Assembly: GCF_000003855.2 (NCBI RefSeq)
Contig: NW_003101682.1
Span: forward strand, 5,283,385-5,347,384
Source of the DNA: Blastomyces gilchristii SLH14081
Lineage: Eukaryota > Ascomycota > Eurotiomycetes > Onygenales > Ajellomycetaceae
Length of the DNA stretch: 64,000 nt
Reading direction: 5' to 3'
Under the pieces are notes generated by a model. The model worked only from the letters and a program-made list of their open reading frames with translations. It made no database searches and was not told the origin of the DNA. Below, piece after piece: positions 25,963 to 38,379 of the stretch. The translations under genes were made by a program, and so were the position numbers. The number at the start of each line of letters is the position of its first letter. Positions within the stretch are counted from its first letter, which is position 1.

Positions 25963-28887
25963 CAATAATTACTAATATCTTCTGATTATAAATATTATAC
26001 CTTCTCTGTATGAGTAATAACTTCTTGAAGAAGAAGATCACTAATCTTTATTTACAGTATTTTATAGACTGTGTGAAAAAGTCTTCTCTCACAGATAATT
26101 CATTGTCTGTATTCTCACAGATAATTCATTGTCTGTATTCTCACAGATGATTATTCTCTGATTCTTTTAACATTGAAAGATCTTCAGTGTTAACTGTGAA
26201 GAGATTTCACAGATTTCATTTCTGAATGCATCAGACTTACACTGACTGAGTAAGTCAGAGTTAAAGTGATTCAGTATTGTAATATCTGTAAAAGCTTGTT
26301 TCAATTCTATAAATGTCTGCACAGTGTCTTGAATGAGAGTAAATAATTCTGTTTTTCTGTCTTTCACACTTCTCTTTAACAGATCTGTAAGAGAAACAGT
26401 AATCTATGAATATGTATAGATGAATCATCTGTAGAAATTTGTAAATTCCAGAAACATCTGCATCTCACAGTATATCTGTAATGCTGATCAGTCTTTAATA
26501 ATGAAGCCCTGACTTCTGTTTATTGAAATGCTGTTCATCTTAATAATATAATTTAAGAAATCAATCTCCTGCATGTAGAATAAGTATTTTTCAGTGTTTA
26601 TATAGAGTTGATACTGTCTCAAGTGACTCAACATTTCTTGAATATGAATATCATATTCTTTCTCTGATTTCAAGAAGATTAGAATGTTATTCAGATATAC
26701 TATACAGAAGACATTGACAAGGTCTCACAGTATCTCATTTATATAGGTCTGAAAGATGACTGAAGTATTACAAAGATCAAAAGATAAAACAAGATATTCA
26801 AAATTACTGTACTTGATATGAAAAGCTGTTTTTTAAATATTATCTTTGTTAACTCTGATTCTATAATAAATATTCTGTATATTAATCTTTAAGAATATCT
26901 TTGCTTCTGATAATCAATTGATCATCTTATTAATTAATGATAATAAATAGTAATTCTTAACTATTATCTTATTGAGATATCTGTAGTCTACACATAGACA
27001 TAGTCTATTATCTTTCTGAGATACAAAGAGTATAGATGTCTCTGCTGAACTCTTTAATAAGTATATTCAGTTCTTTAATTATGCTTTCTCAAGATATTTA
27101 TACAGAATAGTCAATTTCTTTATAGACAAGTTATAAAGAGATCTGTATAACATTATTACACTGTCTTCAAGATGAATCTTATATCATATCTTGATATTAG
27201 AAAACTTCACTGCTTCTCTTTCTAAAAAGATATTGTTATAATTTATAAAGAGATATTATATATATTAATTTTTAATAACAGATACTGCTACTAATCTTGC
27301 AGTGAGAGTGATAACTTCTTCATCTGTTCTCAAGTCTCAATCATCTATTATACAGTATATTGACTCTATCTTTTTCTCAAGATTCTTCTGATGAAACTCT
27401 TCAGACTTCTCTATTACTGTCTCTTCATCAGTGAGATGATATTATCACATCTAAGTGACTTAGTTAATAAGAGAATTATTTTCTCTTAATTACAGAAGAT
27501 CTAGAATAACATTCTTATCTATAATATTAACTGTGTGAAGAAGCAGACTGCTCTTCTTAAAAATTTCTTCTAAGTCTATAATTACATACTTCACTTGAAT
27601 TATGTTAAAATAATAACATTTCATTTTATTGATAAATTTTGCATGATCTGACAGATCTATCTTCTTTCAATTCTTCATTAAAGAAAAGAAATAGAATATG
27701 AAGTTAGTATCTACTCTGAAGTTAAGTAGATATCTCACTGATATCTTCTTATTCAGAATATACATTGTGATTATAATATAAACTTAAAGATATGAGAATT
27801 ATCAATTCTTCATTTCTTTCTCTTCTTTATCTTCTATGAATATGTTTGTTAGAAGAGAAGTTGACTTTGAGAAGATATCTTCTCAGTTTCTTCTCTTCTT
27901 CAGCTTCTTATAATCACTGATATAGTGATTATCAGATCTGCAGTTGAAATAGAGATCTTTATCAAATCTTTTTTAATATTTCTTCACAGTGAGTGAAGAA
28001 TCAGAATACTTGAAATTCTTCTTTACTTTCTTCATACTGAAGTCATCACAGCACTGGTTAGATTCTATTATTAATTACTTAGAAGAGATCTTATTAGTCT
28101 TTTTCTCAGAGAATTGAATATTTAAATAGATCTGAGAAGTCAGATTGACAAGCTCAGTGTGATTAATTAATAAACTCTGATACTATAATATCATTGTCTG
28201 TATCTTATAAGTCAGCTTCATGAGATAAAGCTGTATCTTTAATTGATTCAAATTATCAGTCAATTTCTCTCAATATTCTTCAAATCTTGTATTGAAATTA
28301 AAAGAATTCTTATTATCTTATTAATATAATAAGTTGAACTGCTGTGTCACTGTGAAGCTGCAGTTGTAGTGATCTTCAATTTAGTTCAGTAAAAAGTTCT
28401 TGAATTCTTCTTAAGTCATGATAGTATTGATACACTCAAGCTCTCTCTTCTTAATAACTTAAGTAGTCATAGAGATGTCTTCAAGAAGGTTGATAATATA
28501 TATTACTTATATCTTATGAGTATTATACTGACTTAAATTAAGACAGAATTTTCATTCAAGAGTACAGATAAAGCTGTGAAATTCAGATAAGATGTTTTTC
28601 TTATATCTCAGAGAATCTTTGATCTTAATCTCTCTATCTTTATAATAGATGCAGGTGTGTAGAGGCTGCAGCAGTGACAGAGTGATTAAAGAGCTCATGT
28701 TAAAATATACAGTGAGTTCAGAAATCTCGGATTTCTGCTGAGATAGAGATGTATACACTCTAGAGAATGATGTAGTGTTTTTCTCAGAGAATGAAATTAG
28801 ATCAGTCTCAGTATAAATGTATAAGACTATATCAGTCTGTTAGACCTTAACTGATTTCAACTTGTAATCAGATCAAGTAATTCAAAT
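25963..28887 (-). pseudogene. B1 gag and protease-RT-RNase H (degraded)
   Basis: This is the 5' half of B1, resuming after the B2 insertion. On the minus strand, gag is visible at 28552-28758 (SLSQQKSEISELTVYFNMSS), the knuckle lies near 27915-27960, and RT lies near 26570-26990 with the catalytic box mutated to YLNN (about 26690). The piece 26167-26367 is RNase H. It aligns along its length with B2 22530-25436. Confidence 0.75.
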
Positions 28888-29432
28888 TATAATATGATAA
28901 AACTAAAGTAATGACTAGTCAGCAGTATTATATAGAGATAGTTGTTTAAGAAGCTGTATAAGTGAGCTTGACTATCTTACTTGAATAGTGAGCTTGTAGA
29001 CTACAGAGTTATTGCAAGAATATCACAGATATGATCCTTAGTATGCTAAGAAGAGTGTATAAGACATGTAGTAACTCTTGTATATATTCTGATAGAAGAA
29101 AAAATGAATCACTGACTTCTTTGATAAAGAGTCAGCATCTAGCTATTCTATATAGATAATAAGCAGATACTCTTCTTTCATTTCATAAGTGAGAATAGTC
29201 AGAGTGATACCTCAGCAGTATCTCACTATCAAGAAAGAGTAATCTGCTGACCTTGTATAGAAGTGAGGTTCTCATATTCATCAATCAGATCTTCCTATGA
29301 TATATCCGAATAATGTCATAGAGTGGTTGGAAACCGGTTCGAATGGCCTGCGGGATGGATGGAATCATCCGCATGAAAGCGATGAGCCGTGTGAAACCGC
29401 AGCGGGGCCTTGGCGCGGCCAGAGGCGTGACA
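28888..29432 (-). repeat. B1 right (5') LTR
   Basis: 545 bp. The first half is heavily mutated. The final 130 bp (29300-29432) keep TTGGAAACCGG, GGGGCCTTGGCGCGGCC and similar GC-rich sequence. Overlapping frames on both strands at 29285-29552 are by-products of this GC-rich edge. Right flank AATAC completes the TSD. Confidence 0.92.
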
Positions 29433-31200
29433 AATACTGTCATGTCTGATACAATCAGTTGCAGACTCAATTTCATGAGTGAGAGTTCTGCAAATCAGAT
29501 ACAAGGAAAGTTTGTATTAATCACTCTGAGAGAATACAAGAAATCAGAATAAGTGAATACAATAATCTCTTACTTGAAAAATGATAAGATATTGAATAAT
29601 AAGTATCTTATAAAAGTAGTAGAAGAGATGATTTCAGACTTCAAGCTGAGAAAATTGAAAAACAATATTATACTTTATCATGATCTAGAATATGTGAGAG
29701 CTCTCTATCTAGAATATTTATTTAGACACAACTTAATGACTTGCATGCACAAGGAATTCAGTCACTTAGAAAGCTCTGAACTTATAAACATACTCAAATC
29801 AAGAGAACACTGATCAAGCATGAGTGAGAATATTCAGATGTATGCTTACAGATATCTGAATTACCAGATCATGAAAGAATCTAAGAAAGAGTTGGAATAT
29901 GAGAAAGTACAATATCAGATAAAATGTATAATACAATTACTTAAATAATGACAGATGAACCTTATAGACATATTACTGCAAACATCAAATGAAAATTATT
30001 GAATAATCACTGCTATTGACTACACTACTGACTGGCCAGTTGTGAAAGCAGTTTCAGAGATGACAGAGAAGATAATAATGAAGTTTCTACATAATAAGAT
30101 CTATATTAACTATGAAATGCTGTATGAGATTCTAACTGATAATAATGTGAATCTTATAGAAGAAGTAGTAAGGCATTTCATAAGCCAGTTATAGATAAGA
30201 TATTATAGAACAACATCATATCATCTGTGAATGAATAAGAAGATGAAATGCTTGAATGAAATCTTGAGTAACATGCTGATAAAATATCTAGTGAGTAAGT
30301 CTATGAGATTATGAAATGAATATCTTAGTCAGGCAGTATTAATCACATGAATTCAGCAGCATGCAGTCTTCAAGTGTTCATCATTCTATCTGTTGTATAA
30401 GTTGTATCCGCACATTCTGAAGAATGCTTCAGAAAAAGTGAGAAAGACAACAGCAGTTGCAGACACAGCAGTTGCAGACATGAAATCAAGATTGAAAGAG
30501 ATTAGTCATATACATGTAAAAGCTAATGAGTTACTTCTGAACTGAGCAATTCAATCAAAAAGAATATAAGACTCACTAGTTAAGAAATCAAGTCTCAAGA
30601 TGAGAACATGAGTTCTTATATACAATGAGAGTTCTGAGAAGTTTCAATCTAGATAATTTAAGCTCTATAAAATACTTAAATCACATTCTCTGAGAACATA
30701 CACATTGAAGGAATCAGAGAAATGAGTCTTACATAGCTTAATAAATAATTCACATCTTATAAAGATGAAGATGTAAGATCTGAGTGAATTATAATCATTC
30801 ACAGCACTATTATCAGCATTGAAAAAGAAGAGACTTACAATTGAAAAGCCTTATAAAGTAAGAGAAATCATAGACACTTATGAATCAGATAATCTCACTT
30901 ATTCTGATCTTTTCACAATTATAAGAAAAGAATAGGGAGAAATGAAGAAATCAGATAAATATCACACTTTAATAAGTGATAAGACTGTAGCTGATTGTAT
31001 GATAACATGCTACAGACAGCAGATACAACACAGTAAAGAGCAGTCTCAGAGCAGCAGACTTGCACATGAATCAGAGTATAGAAGAAAAAGGAATTCAGAG
31101 TTAAATTCAACTGTTTATATCAGTTCAATTGCAGAGATAACAGAGGATGAAGTATCTAAAACATCTATAAACATATGAGATCAAGTCATCTCAATCTCTG
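29433..31200 (+). pseudogene. C RNase H end and integrase (degraded)
   Basis: The RNase H frame resumes in phase at 29433 (MSDTISCRLNFMSE). Integrase follows from 29553. The zinc-binding HHCC region spans about 29700-29870 (FSHLESSELINILKSREH, then YLNCQIMKES, with one Cys of the pair altered). The core has MDLID near 29950 (W and M context restored from TGA), TDWPVVKA near 30030 and ILTDNNVNLIEEVVRHF near 30130-30180. The C-terminus ends near 30930 (LTYSDLFTIIRKE). A further frame 30942-31178 may be a C-terminal extension. All conserved Trp codons checked in this stretch except one are TGA. Confidence 0.8.
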
Positions 31201-33514
31201 ATAATGCTCAGAGATTGAATGAGATTAGTTTTAATGAGCTATTCACTGTAGTGATCTGAGTGAGTGAAGAGAGACAGTATAATACACAAGACAGAATCAC
31301 AAGATAAAAGCTGCTGAACCTAGTCACTGAATACTATATTATATACAGATTGTGTAAGAGTAGTGACTAGCAGACAAAGCAAAAGTGTAAGAAAAGAAAA
31401 GAGAATAACTCAAGAGATAATGAATTAATTATCAACTGTAAGAGTCAGTTGTAAAAAGATAAATGTTATTATACACATCTCATTTATTTTCATACATCAC
31501 ATGTTTAATCTATTTCCAACATCATATCACCTGAAAAACATCAAAAACAAGGGAAATTTCAAAACTTGAGATCTGTAAGAAATTCAAGAGCTGGAAGCTA
31601 CTCTTACAATAATACTGTACACATCTCTGATTTCTCTATCACTCTGTGTACAATATTAGTATCATTTATCACAAGATTGACTGAAATGTTAATATAGAAA
31701 TGTGTACACATGCATGTAGAAAAATTGAAGAAGAGTGTAGAATCCGCAGAATTAGAAGTCAGAGCAGAGAGAATGAAGATGAAACAAATAGAAGAGAAAG
31801 AGAGTGCAGAATCAGATAAATAATGATGTGAGTTATCTAACACTGAACACTTATAATCTGATGTGTGTATAATCTTCTCTGCAGAAGAGAGAGAGAAAGT
31901 GCTGAGAGAAGCTTAAGAGCAGAAGAGAGTAGTCTCAGCAGTGTTATTATCTTTGATTAAAATAATCTCTGATACTGAAGCAACTAAGAATCATTTTTAA
32001 CATATGAAAACTGCAAAATCAGAGATGAGAACAGTTATTAAATGAACACTCACTGATCTTAGAATTGTATACACAATTACAACATGCATGAGGCTTCTCA
32101 GAAAGAGAGAGAAGAATGCAGAGAAATACAGAAAGCAGAATACAGTATATGAACAGCTCATTCTTACAATAATATCTCAGACAAGATGTATAAGTCTCAC
32201 ACTCATGAGTGTAAAAGAGTATAACATTCATATTCCTGTTACTGAAAATATGAATATTTTTCACCTGCATTACAAAGTCAGAAAATAAATACTAGAGAAT
32301 AGGCTGATATGAATTAATCATTCTGAAGATATTCATCAGAGCAGATATATCTGTAATATTGAATTTAACAGTCATAAAAAGTTTCTTGATATCTGTAGAC
32401 ATCACAACTTCATGCATGATAAAACTCATAATAATTTCCTCTAGAAAAATTAGTGTTAGAAGAAAAGAAAAGACTTACACTCTTAACACTGTTAAGAAGA
32501 GAAATAATTCTCTGATATGAATACATGATTATCTTATCATAAATACTTAAAGTGAACATAATAATCAGTGTCTGTGACTGAGCTTCAGATAGTCATGTTA
32601 TACACAGTCTTTATACAGTAGATTGTTCTAGAAATTGATAAAAACAGTGAAAGTATATACACTGAAAAATGTGATTCACTAAGTCTATATAACATCTTCT
32701 TAAAACAGGGATCGCTGATGATGATAGCAGAAGCAGCAGAGACAGAGAAAGTAGAAGTAGTAAGAGTAGAAGAAGTGAGAGTAGAGATCACAGAAACAGA
32801 GGTAGTAGAAGCAGGAGAATCAGACACAGAGACAAGTATAGAAGATTGAGAGAAAGTGACAGAGAAAGAAACAGAGAGAGCAGAAAGAGATACTGAAGAC
32901 TCAGTCACACATAATACAGACAATTTCTTCATTATTGTATTCTTCAAGTTCTCAATCAATGATTTAATATTGAGTTTACTATCATCAGCAGATGTGAATC
33001 TGTCAACATATAAAGATTCTATATAAATAAAAATAAATATATCAGCATCTGCATTTATATAAAATTATGTCAGAAAACACAATCAGAAGCTCACTAACAA
33101 GAAAAACAGTTAAGAGTGTATAAGAAGATGAAGAAGATGTGTCATTCATAATAATATATTCTGACAATTATTAGAAGAAAAACAAGTGCTGATTATATTT
33201 CACAATGTATTACACTTACTGCTAATAAACTGTCTGATATGAGTACTACAATGATACTTATTATGAGAACAGAGAGTCATTACTAGAAACATATATAATG
33301 TAATAGATGAATAAATAGAGAGTGTTAAACAGAGAGAGAGACAGAAATCTGAAATAAGATAATAAAATTTGATAATGACAATGATGAAAAAGATAATTAA
33401 AGAATGAAAAAAGTTAGTGAATGAGTGATATAATATAGTGAAAGTTTCTTTGAAAGAATGTATAAGAGATGCTAGCTAGATCAGCATAAGCTGTATAATT
33501 GCAAACACTAGTGA
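31200..33514 (+). pseudogene. C 3' segment between integrase and LTR, unidentified coding remnant
   Basis: I recognise no family here. Plus-strand coding-like pieces include AELEVRAERMKMKQIEEKES (about 31745-31800), the frame 32049-32288 (MRLLRKREKNAEKYRKQ...) and an acidic tract at 32711-32890 rich in Glu, Val and Thr (ETEKVEVVRVEEVRVEITE). The minus frame 32585-32959 is the Ser/Thr-rich complement of that tract and is probably a shadow, since C is read on the plus strand. The last 500 bases before the LTR hold nothing recognisable. A clear polypurine tract was not seen. Confidence 0.35.
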
Positions 33515-33937
33515 TGTGCTAATCTGCATGAGGCTAGGGCTTACATCACAGTCACATAAGTGTGACTGAATCTGATAGGAGAGAATGTGGTTCAGAAGAA
33601 TGTACAACTGCCAGATAATAACACAGCCGCTTTCAAACATGCTTACGAATGTAAAGAGGCCCTAGCGGCCACTAATTAATTTAGATAATGTATATAAGAA
33701 GCCGGCGTACGCCTGTAATCGTACGCTGGCTCAAGCAACCTTTGAGTCACAATTCTTGGCTGAAAAACTCATGAAATTTCTATTCTTCTGTCTCAAAGCT
33801 TCACTGTGTACACATATAAATATTCACTTTAATTACTGATTTCTGCACTTTCTCTTTCTTTCCTTCTCTAATGTTTTTCACTTTTGTATTATAAAATCTA
33901 TATATTATACTGATCTATTCAGTGTAGATCTCTTACA
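33515..33937 (+). repeat. C 3' LTR
   Basis: 423 bp with TG...CA ends (TGTGCTAATCTGCATG ... TCTCTTACA). A TATA box (TATATAAGAA, 33691-33700) is followed directly by an 11 bp-stem hairpin (33701-33730). The last 190 bp are homologous, in the sense orientation of both elements, to the 3' half of the family A LTR, whereas the first 230 bp are unrelated to A. The left 230 bp are little mutated. The right flank is E integrase. Confidence 0.7.
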
Positions 33938-34423
33938 TTAAATATGAATTAATAGTACTACATTTATTACATTAGAATAATGTTTCTGAGTGTGAAATCT
34001 GCACTATTATAAGACAGATTAGAGCTGCTCTTTTAAAAGATAATCTCTTTAAAAGGTTTTGAGCAGATATTCTAGAGACAGTGATTGAAATAATTAATAA
34101 TACTCTTATATCTACAGTTCTTTATAACTTGAAATTTTAATTCTCTACTGCAGAGACTTCTATAATTTTAAGTTTATATAAGATTTCTTAGTATACACTT
34201 ATAAATATCTCACTGAATATGAGGTATTTTCACTGATTAAGTGCAGAGGTTTTATTCACTTATATAAATCTCAGAAGTCTGTGAATAAGTTTTCTTTATA
34301 TATTAATTTCTATTATATTATTAAATTCAGTAATATATTAATCTATTATCTATAATATTCTGAATCTGATAAGATTATTATTAGTAGCAATGTGAGATTT
34401 CTGATTATTAAAAAATTGAAATC
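33938..34423 (+). pseudogene. E copia integrase segment (part 1)
   Basis: The plus-strand frame includes HLYKSQKSVNKFS and ends ESDKIIISSNVRF, which matches the copia integrase C-terminal block usually written as (K)IxxSRDVxF. It continues in phase across the A2-A3 insertion (TSD AAATC) into 49110. Its upstream part is cut by C at 33938 and should lie left of the window. Confidence 0.65.
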
Positions 34424-34745
34424 TGTAAGAGATCTACGCTAAATAGATCAGTATAATATATAGGTCTTATATAACAAAGTGAAAAACGTTAAAGAAGAAA
34501 GAGAAAGAGAAAGTGTGAAAATCAGTGATTAAATTGAATATTTATACATGTACACAGTGATGTACGCAGTGAAGCTTCAGAGTGAAAGAATAGAAATTCT
34601 GTAGATTTTTAGCTGAGAATCAGTGACTGAGAATCAGAGCAGTAGAAGTTTTCAGCTGAGAATTGACAACTGAGAATCAAAGTAGTAGAAATCTGTGAAG
34701 TGTAACAGAATAGTCTATATAATTGATCAGATGCAGCCTGTCATA
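34424..34745 (-). repeat. A2 (3') LTR
   Basis: 322 bp, aligned with the other A LTRs. Strongly mutated throughout, including most CG steps of the U3 tandem repeats (two diverged units at about 34606-34690). Confidence 0.88.
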
Positions 34746-37373
34746 TTAATTATCTCTTTTCAGAAGCAGTTCTCATCAGTCAAGAACTGCTGTGTTAAAT
34801 AGTATGGAGCTTGAAGTTCAGATCAGATGATCATAGTTAACTTATTTCATAAAATATTATCAGCTGCAGCTGTGAGATCTCTTATTAAGAATATCTTCAA
34901 TGTCTCACTTAAGTTTATTATCTTCTTCTATAATCTCTGATAGCTGTCAATCAGAAGTCAGTTAAGAAGGAAATGAGTCAGTGACAGTGCAGTGAAGTAA
35001 GCTTATATAAAAGATATTATAAATCTCTGATAGTGTGTTAAGACAGTAATTATGACTGTCTAGAACTTCTATCACTTTATATTTAACATGGCAATAATTC
35101 AGTGTATGAGATGAGTGTGTGATTCATATATTCTTAAGATTCAATTATATCAGATCTTCTATCTTATACTGCTCTGTAGAATCTTATTAAATATTAACTT
35201 AATCTTCTTAATCTTGTTTAGCACTTGCTATGAAGGCCTCTGCTCAATCACAGGCATTTCAGAGCTTTATTACTATATTGTCAGTGATCTGAATCAGACT
35301 GTAGAGGTTCAGTGTGAACTATATAATCTCTAGAAGATTTAACGCTTTCATGTGATATCTGTGTATAAGAAAGAACAGGCTTACATCTGTTAAAATAACA
35401 TCTCAATCATTGATAGTGATCTCTGTATGTAGAAGAAGATCATGTTAATCATCTTATAAGTAATTACAGAACTTATAGAAATAATTCTTTATAGTCTGAA
35501 TTACCTGTTCTAATGCACTATCAGTCTTGAGATGATAGACAGTTGATAAACAGTGTATAATCTTAAGAACTTGACAGATTCTTGTTCAGAGAGTGCTCAT
35601 GAATTGACAGTCTTAATCTGATACTATAGATCTCAGGAATTTATACATTTAATAGAATAAGCTCTGTAAAAAAGCTTCAGTGACTTATTCAGTATTCATC
35701 TTATTACAAGATTTTAATATTACATCTTTACTCAATCAGTTCATGATGATCAGAATGTTTCTACAATTCTTACTCTTAGAGAGATTAATAGTGAAGTTAA
35801 TTATCATATCTTATCAGATACTATCAGAAATATTGAGTGACTTTAGAAGGTCTTTTCTACAGTTCTTTCATAGAATAATAGAAGAACAATAGTTACAGTT
35901 TCAGATAAAACATCTGATACTGTTTAATATCTCAGACTAGTAGAATTCTTGAGAGACCATTTAATACAGTTATTCACAGCTTGAATGATCAGTCATGTGT
36001 AAATCATGTATCTCTTATATTATTCAGATATGTAAGAGTTCAGAGTGAGAGACTCAGCATTATTCACAGAATTATAGAGTGTTATTATTATTAATTAAAC
36101 ATTCTGAGATGTCAGTTCTTATATGTAGTTCTGAGGAAAATCAGAGTACTTCTTATCATACTACTTCAGTGAGTACTTGAAGAAGTTTATCAGTTTAAGC
36201 TGCTGTATATCATAGTTCATCTAATATAGATTCAGAAGAAGTTGAGATATCAGTAACAGTTCTAATCAGAGAAGTATGTATTGTATTATAAGCTGTTTTA
36301 TCTTGATTAACTAGTATCTTCAGATTCAAGAGTCAGTGCTCTCAGTTCATTCAGTGAGTATCTGTTACATTAGATGACATATCTTACTCTTATTATAAGA
36401 GAGCATCTGTCATCAAGTTCTGACTGCTGAGATGATAGTGTATAGTGAAATGATAACAGCTTAATAGCTCAGATAATCACATCTAACATTCAGTAAGGTT
36501 ACAGATGATTGTAAAATACTTGAGATTCTTATAATCTGTGATTATCTCAAATTTAAAGACACTTCAGAGTTCAGAGTCTCACTCTTCTAGACAGTGTATA
36601 ATTATGAGAAGTTTCTTATTGTAGATCTTATAATTGCATTCAGTAAGACTCAGTTTCTTAGATATGAAGATATATAATTATAAGATATCTTTATCATTAT
36701 ATTACAATATAGCTTCTTCTGTGATATGATTAGAGAAATTGACTTCAATAACTGTCTTATGATCAGAATTAAATATTATTAATAGAGAAGTATTAATGAA
36801 TATCTTTTTTATCTGTGTGAATTTGACTTCAGTATTCACTGATCACTGAAATACTGAATTCTTCTTAATAAGTTCTGTAAGTGATCTCACAATATCTGAG
36901 AAGTTTTATATAAATTACTGATAGAAGTGAGCAAATCTGATGAAGCTTTGTATATCTTTCACAGTATGTAAAGCTTCTCACTCAAGAATAGTAAAGATCT
37001 TCTCAGAATTCATTTGAATTCTCTTGTCAGCTTCTATGATAAAACCTAGGTATTTTATACTCTTGACTTCAAAATCACACTTGTTAATATCTTTTGATAG
37101 TTCTGTCTCTTGTAATTATTGTAATACTCTCTGTATATGTTCTTGATATTTCTTTCTGAATTCATTGATGAAGATGAGAATATTATCTAGATATACAGAT
37201 ACAAACTTATTAAGAAAATCTCAGAGTGCTGAGTTAATATACTTCTAAAATATACTGAGAGTATTAACTAGTTCAAAGAGTGTGACTACTCATTCAAACA
37301 GATTATAACATGTTTAGAATACTGTAAGCTATTTATCTTCTTCAGTGATACAAATCTTATGAAATGTAGTAAT
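34746..37373 (-). pseudogene. A2 integrase, RNase H and C-terminal RT (degraded)
   Basis: Colinear with 58332-60985 of A4-A5. Integrase lies at about 34800-36020, RNase H at about 36100-36800 and the RT catalytic box near 37190, changed to YLDN. Short plus-strand frames (35115-35333, 35680-35892) are shadows. B3 is inserted within RT at 37374-37378, in the block corresponding to FTKLDII. Confidence 0.75.
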
Positions 37374-37378
37374 GATAT

Positions 37379-37911
37379 TGTAACGTGACGGAACCGACAC
37401 GGTGGCTTGTCAGCGGCGTCATGTAGAGGTAGTTGTTTGAGAAGCTGTATAAGTGAGCTTGACTATCTTGCTTAAATAGTGAGCTTGTAGGCTACAGAGT
37501 TATTGCAAGAATATCACAGATATGATACTTAGTATACTAAGAAGATTATATGAGAAATGTAGTAACTCTTGTATATATTTCAGTAGAAGAAAAATGAATT
37601 GCTGACTTTTTTGATAGAAAGTCAGCATCTAGCTATTCTATATAGACAATGAACAGATACTCTTCTCTCATTCTATAAGTGAGAATAGCTGAAGTGATAC
37701 CTCAGCAGCATCTTACTATCAAGAAAGAGTAATCTGCTGACCTTGTATAGAAGTGAGATTCTCATATTCATTAATCAGATCTTTCTATGATATATCTGAA
37801 TAATGTTATAGAGTGATTGAAAACTGGTTTAAACAGAATAAAATCATTCTCATAAAAGCAATGAGTCATGTGAAACTGCAGTAAGGCCTTGACATAGCTG
37901 AAGATGTGACA
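37379..37911 (-). repeat. B3 left (3') LTR
   Basis: The outer 55 bp (TGTAACGTGACGGAACCGAC and onwards to about 37433) are unmutated. The inner 400 bp are degraded, including the segment that is intact in the right LTR. Confidence 0.95.
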
Positions 37912-38379
37912 ATACTCTTCTCTTTAAGAACATAGTCTCAATGCTCTCAAGATTATCAGATTGAGAGTTATCTTTGTTATATAGTAATAATTATCAACTG
38001 ATTGACAGTGTATGTACTGCACATGATACAAAGAAATATATGAGTTTTTCTGCTGACTATGTAGATCTTTCTTTTCTCATCTTCATTCAAATCAAACACA
38101 TGATAAGTGAGTTTCTTATATATTAATTTGAGATGTGAAAAACATAGTTAACAAGTGACTTGCAGATCTCTCATTATATTCTATTCTATATATGAAATTC
38201 TCTGTAAAAGTGATGTATTTTAGAGACAAAGCTAACAGTAGTGATAGGATTTTTTGAAAAGATTCTTCTCTTCTATGACACATTTTTCTTCTTTCTTCTC
38301 TCAATTGTAACAGTGAGTGTATGAGAGTATCATTCTTGAAGAATAAAACAGAACTTATTCTGACATTTTCTAGTGAGTT

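Larger units (their letters stand above)
13262..29432 (-). mobile_element. Element B1: full-length family B gypsy, split by B2
   Basis: Both LTRs (13262-13806 and 28888-29432, 545 bp each) are present and flanked by the 5 bp TSD AATAC. After removing B2 (17651-25957 plus one TSD) the element is 7.86 kb, matching B2 and B3 once their MITEs are removed. Genes read on the minus strand: gag near 28760, pol through 26700-16000, then about 2 kb of extra 3' sequence. Inserted in RNase H of C. Confidence 0.92.
10888..33937 (+). mobile_element. Element C: Ty3/gypsy retrotransposon, 5' end missing, split by B1
   Basis: Plus-strand order is gag C-terminus with zinc knuckle, protease, RT, RNase H, then a 16.2 kb insertion (B1), then the end of RNase H, integrase, about 2.5 kb of 3' sequence, and the 3' LTR. 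Removing B1 and one copy of its TSD AATAC (13257-13261, repeated at 29433-29437) restores one continuous RNase H frame (KRLNT joined to VMSDTISCRLNF). The 5' LTR and most of gag are cut off by A1 and should lie left of the window. C itself is inserted in the integrase of copia E. Confidence 0.85.

Noticed and set aside
29343..29552. 69-codon plus-strand frame, with overlapping minus frames at 29285-29504
   Set aside because: It crosses the junction of the B1 LTR and C RNase H and mixes two elements; its first half is the unmutated LTR edge.
32711..32920. Arg/Ser-rich (RS) domain in another plus frame
   Set aside because: Arises from the same AGA/AGC-rich tract; the acidic frame continues further upstream and downstream.
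32585..32959. 124-codon Ser/Thr-rich minus-strand protein
   Set aside because: Complement of a repetitive GA-rich acidic tract in the sense direction of C; no start context or domain supports it.
33745..33937. Inverted solo copy of the family A LTR
   Set aside because: It is in the sense orientation of element C and forms the natural end (TCTCTTACA) of the C LTR, so shared LTR sequence explains it better.
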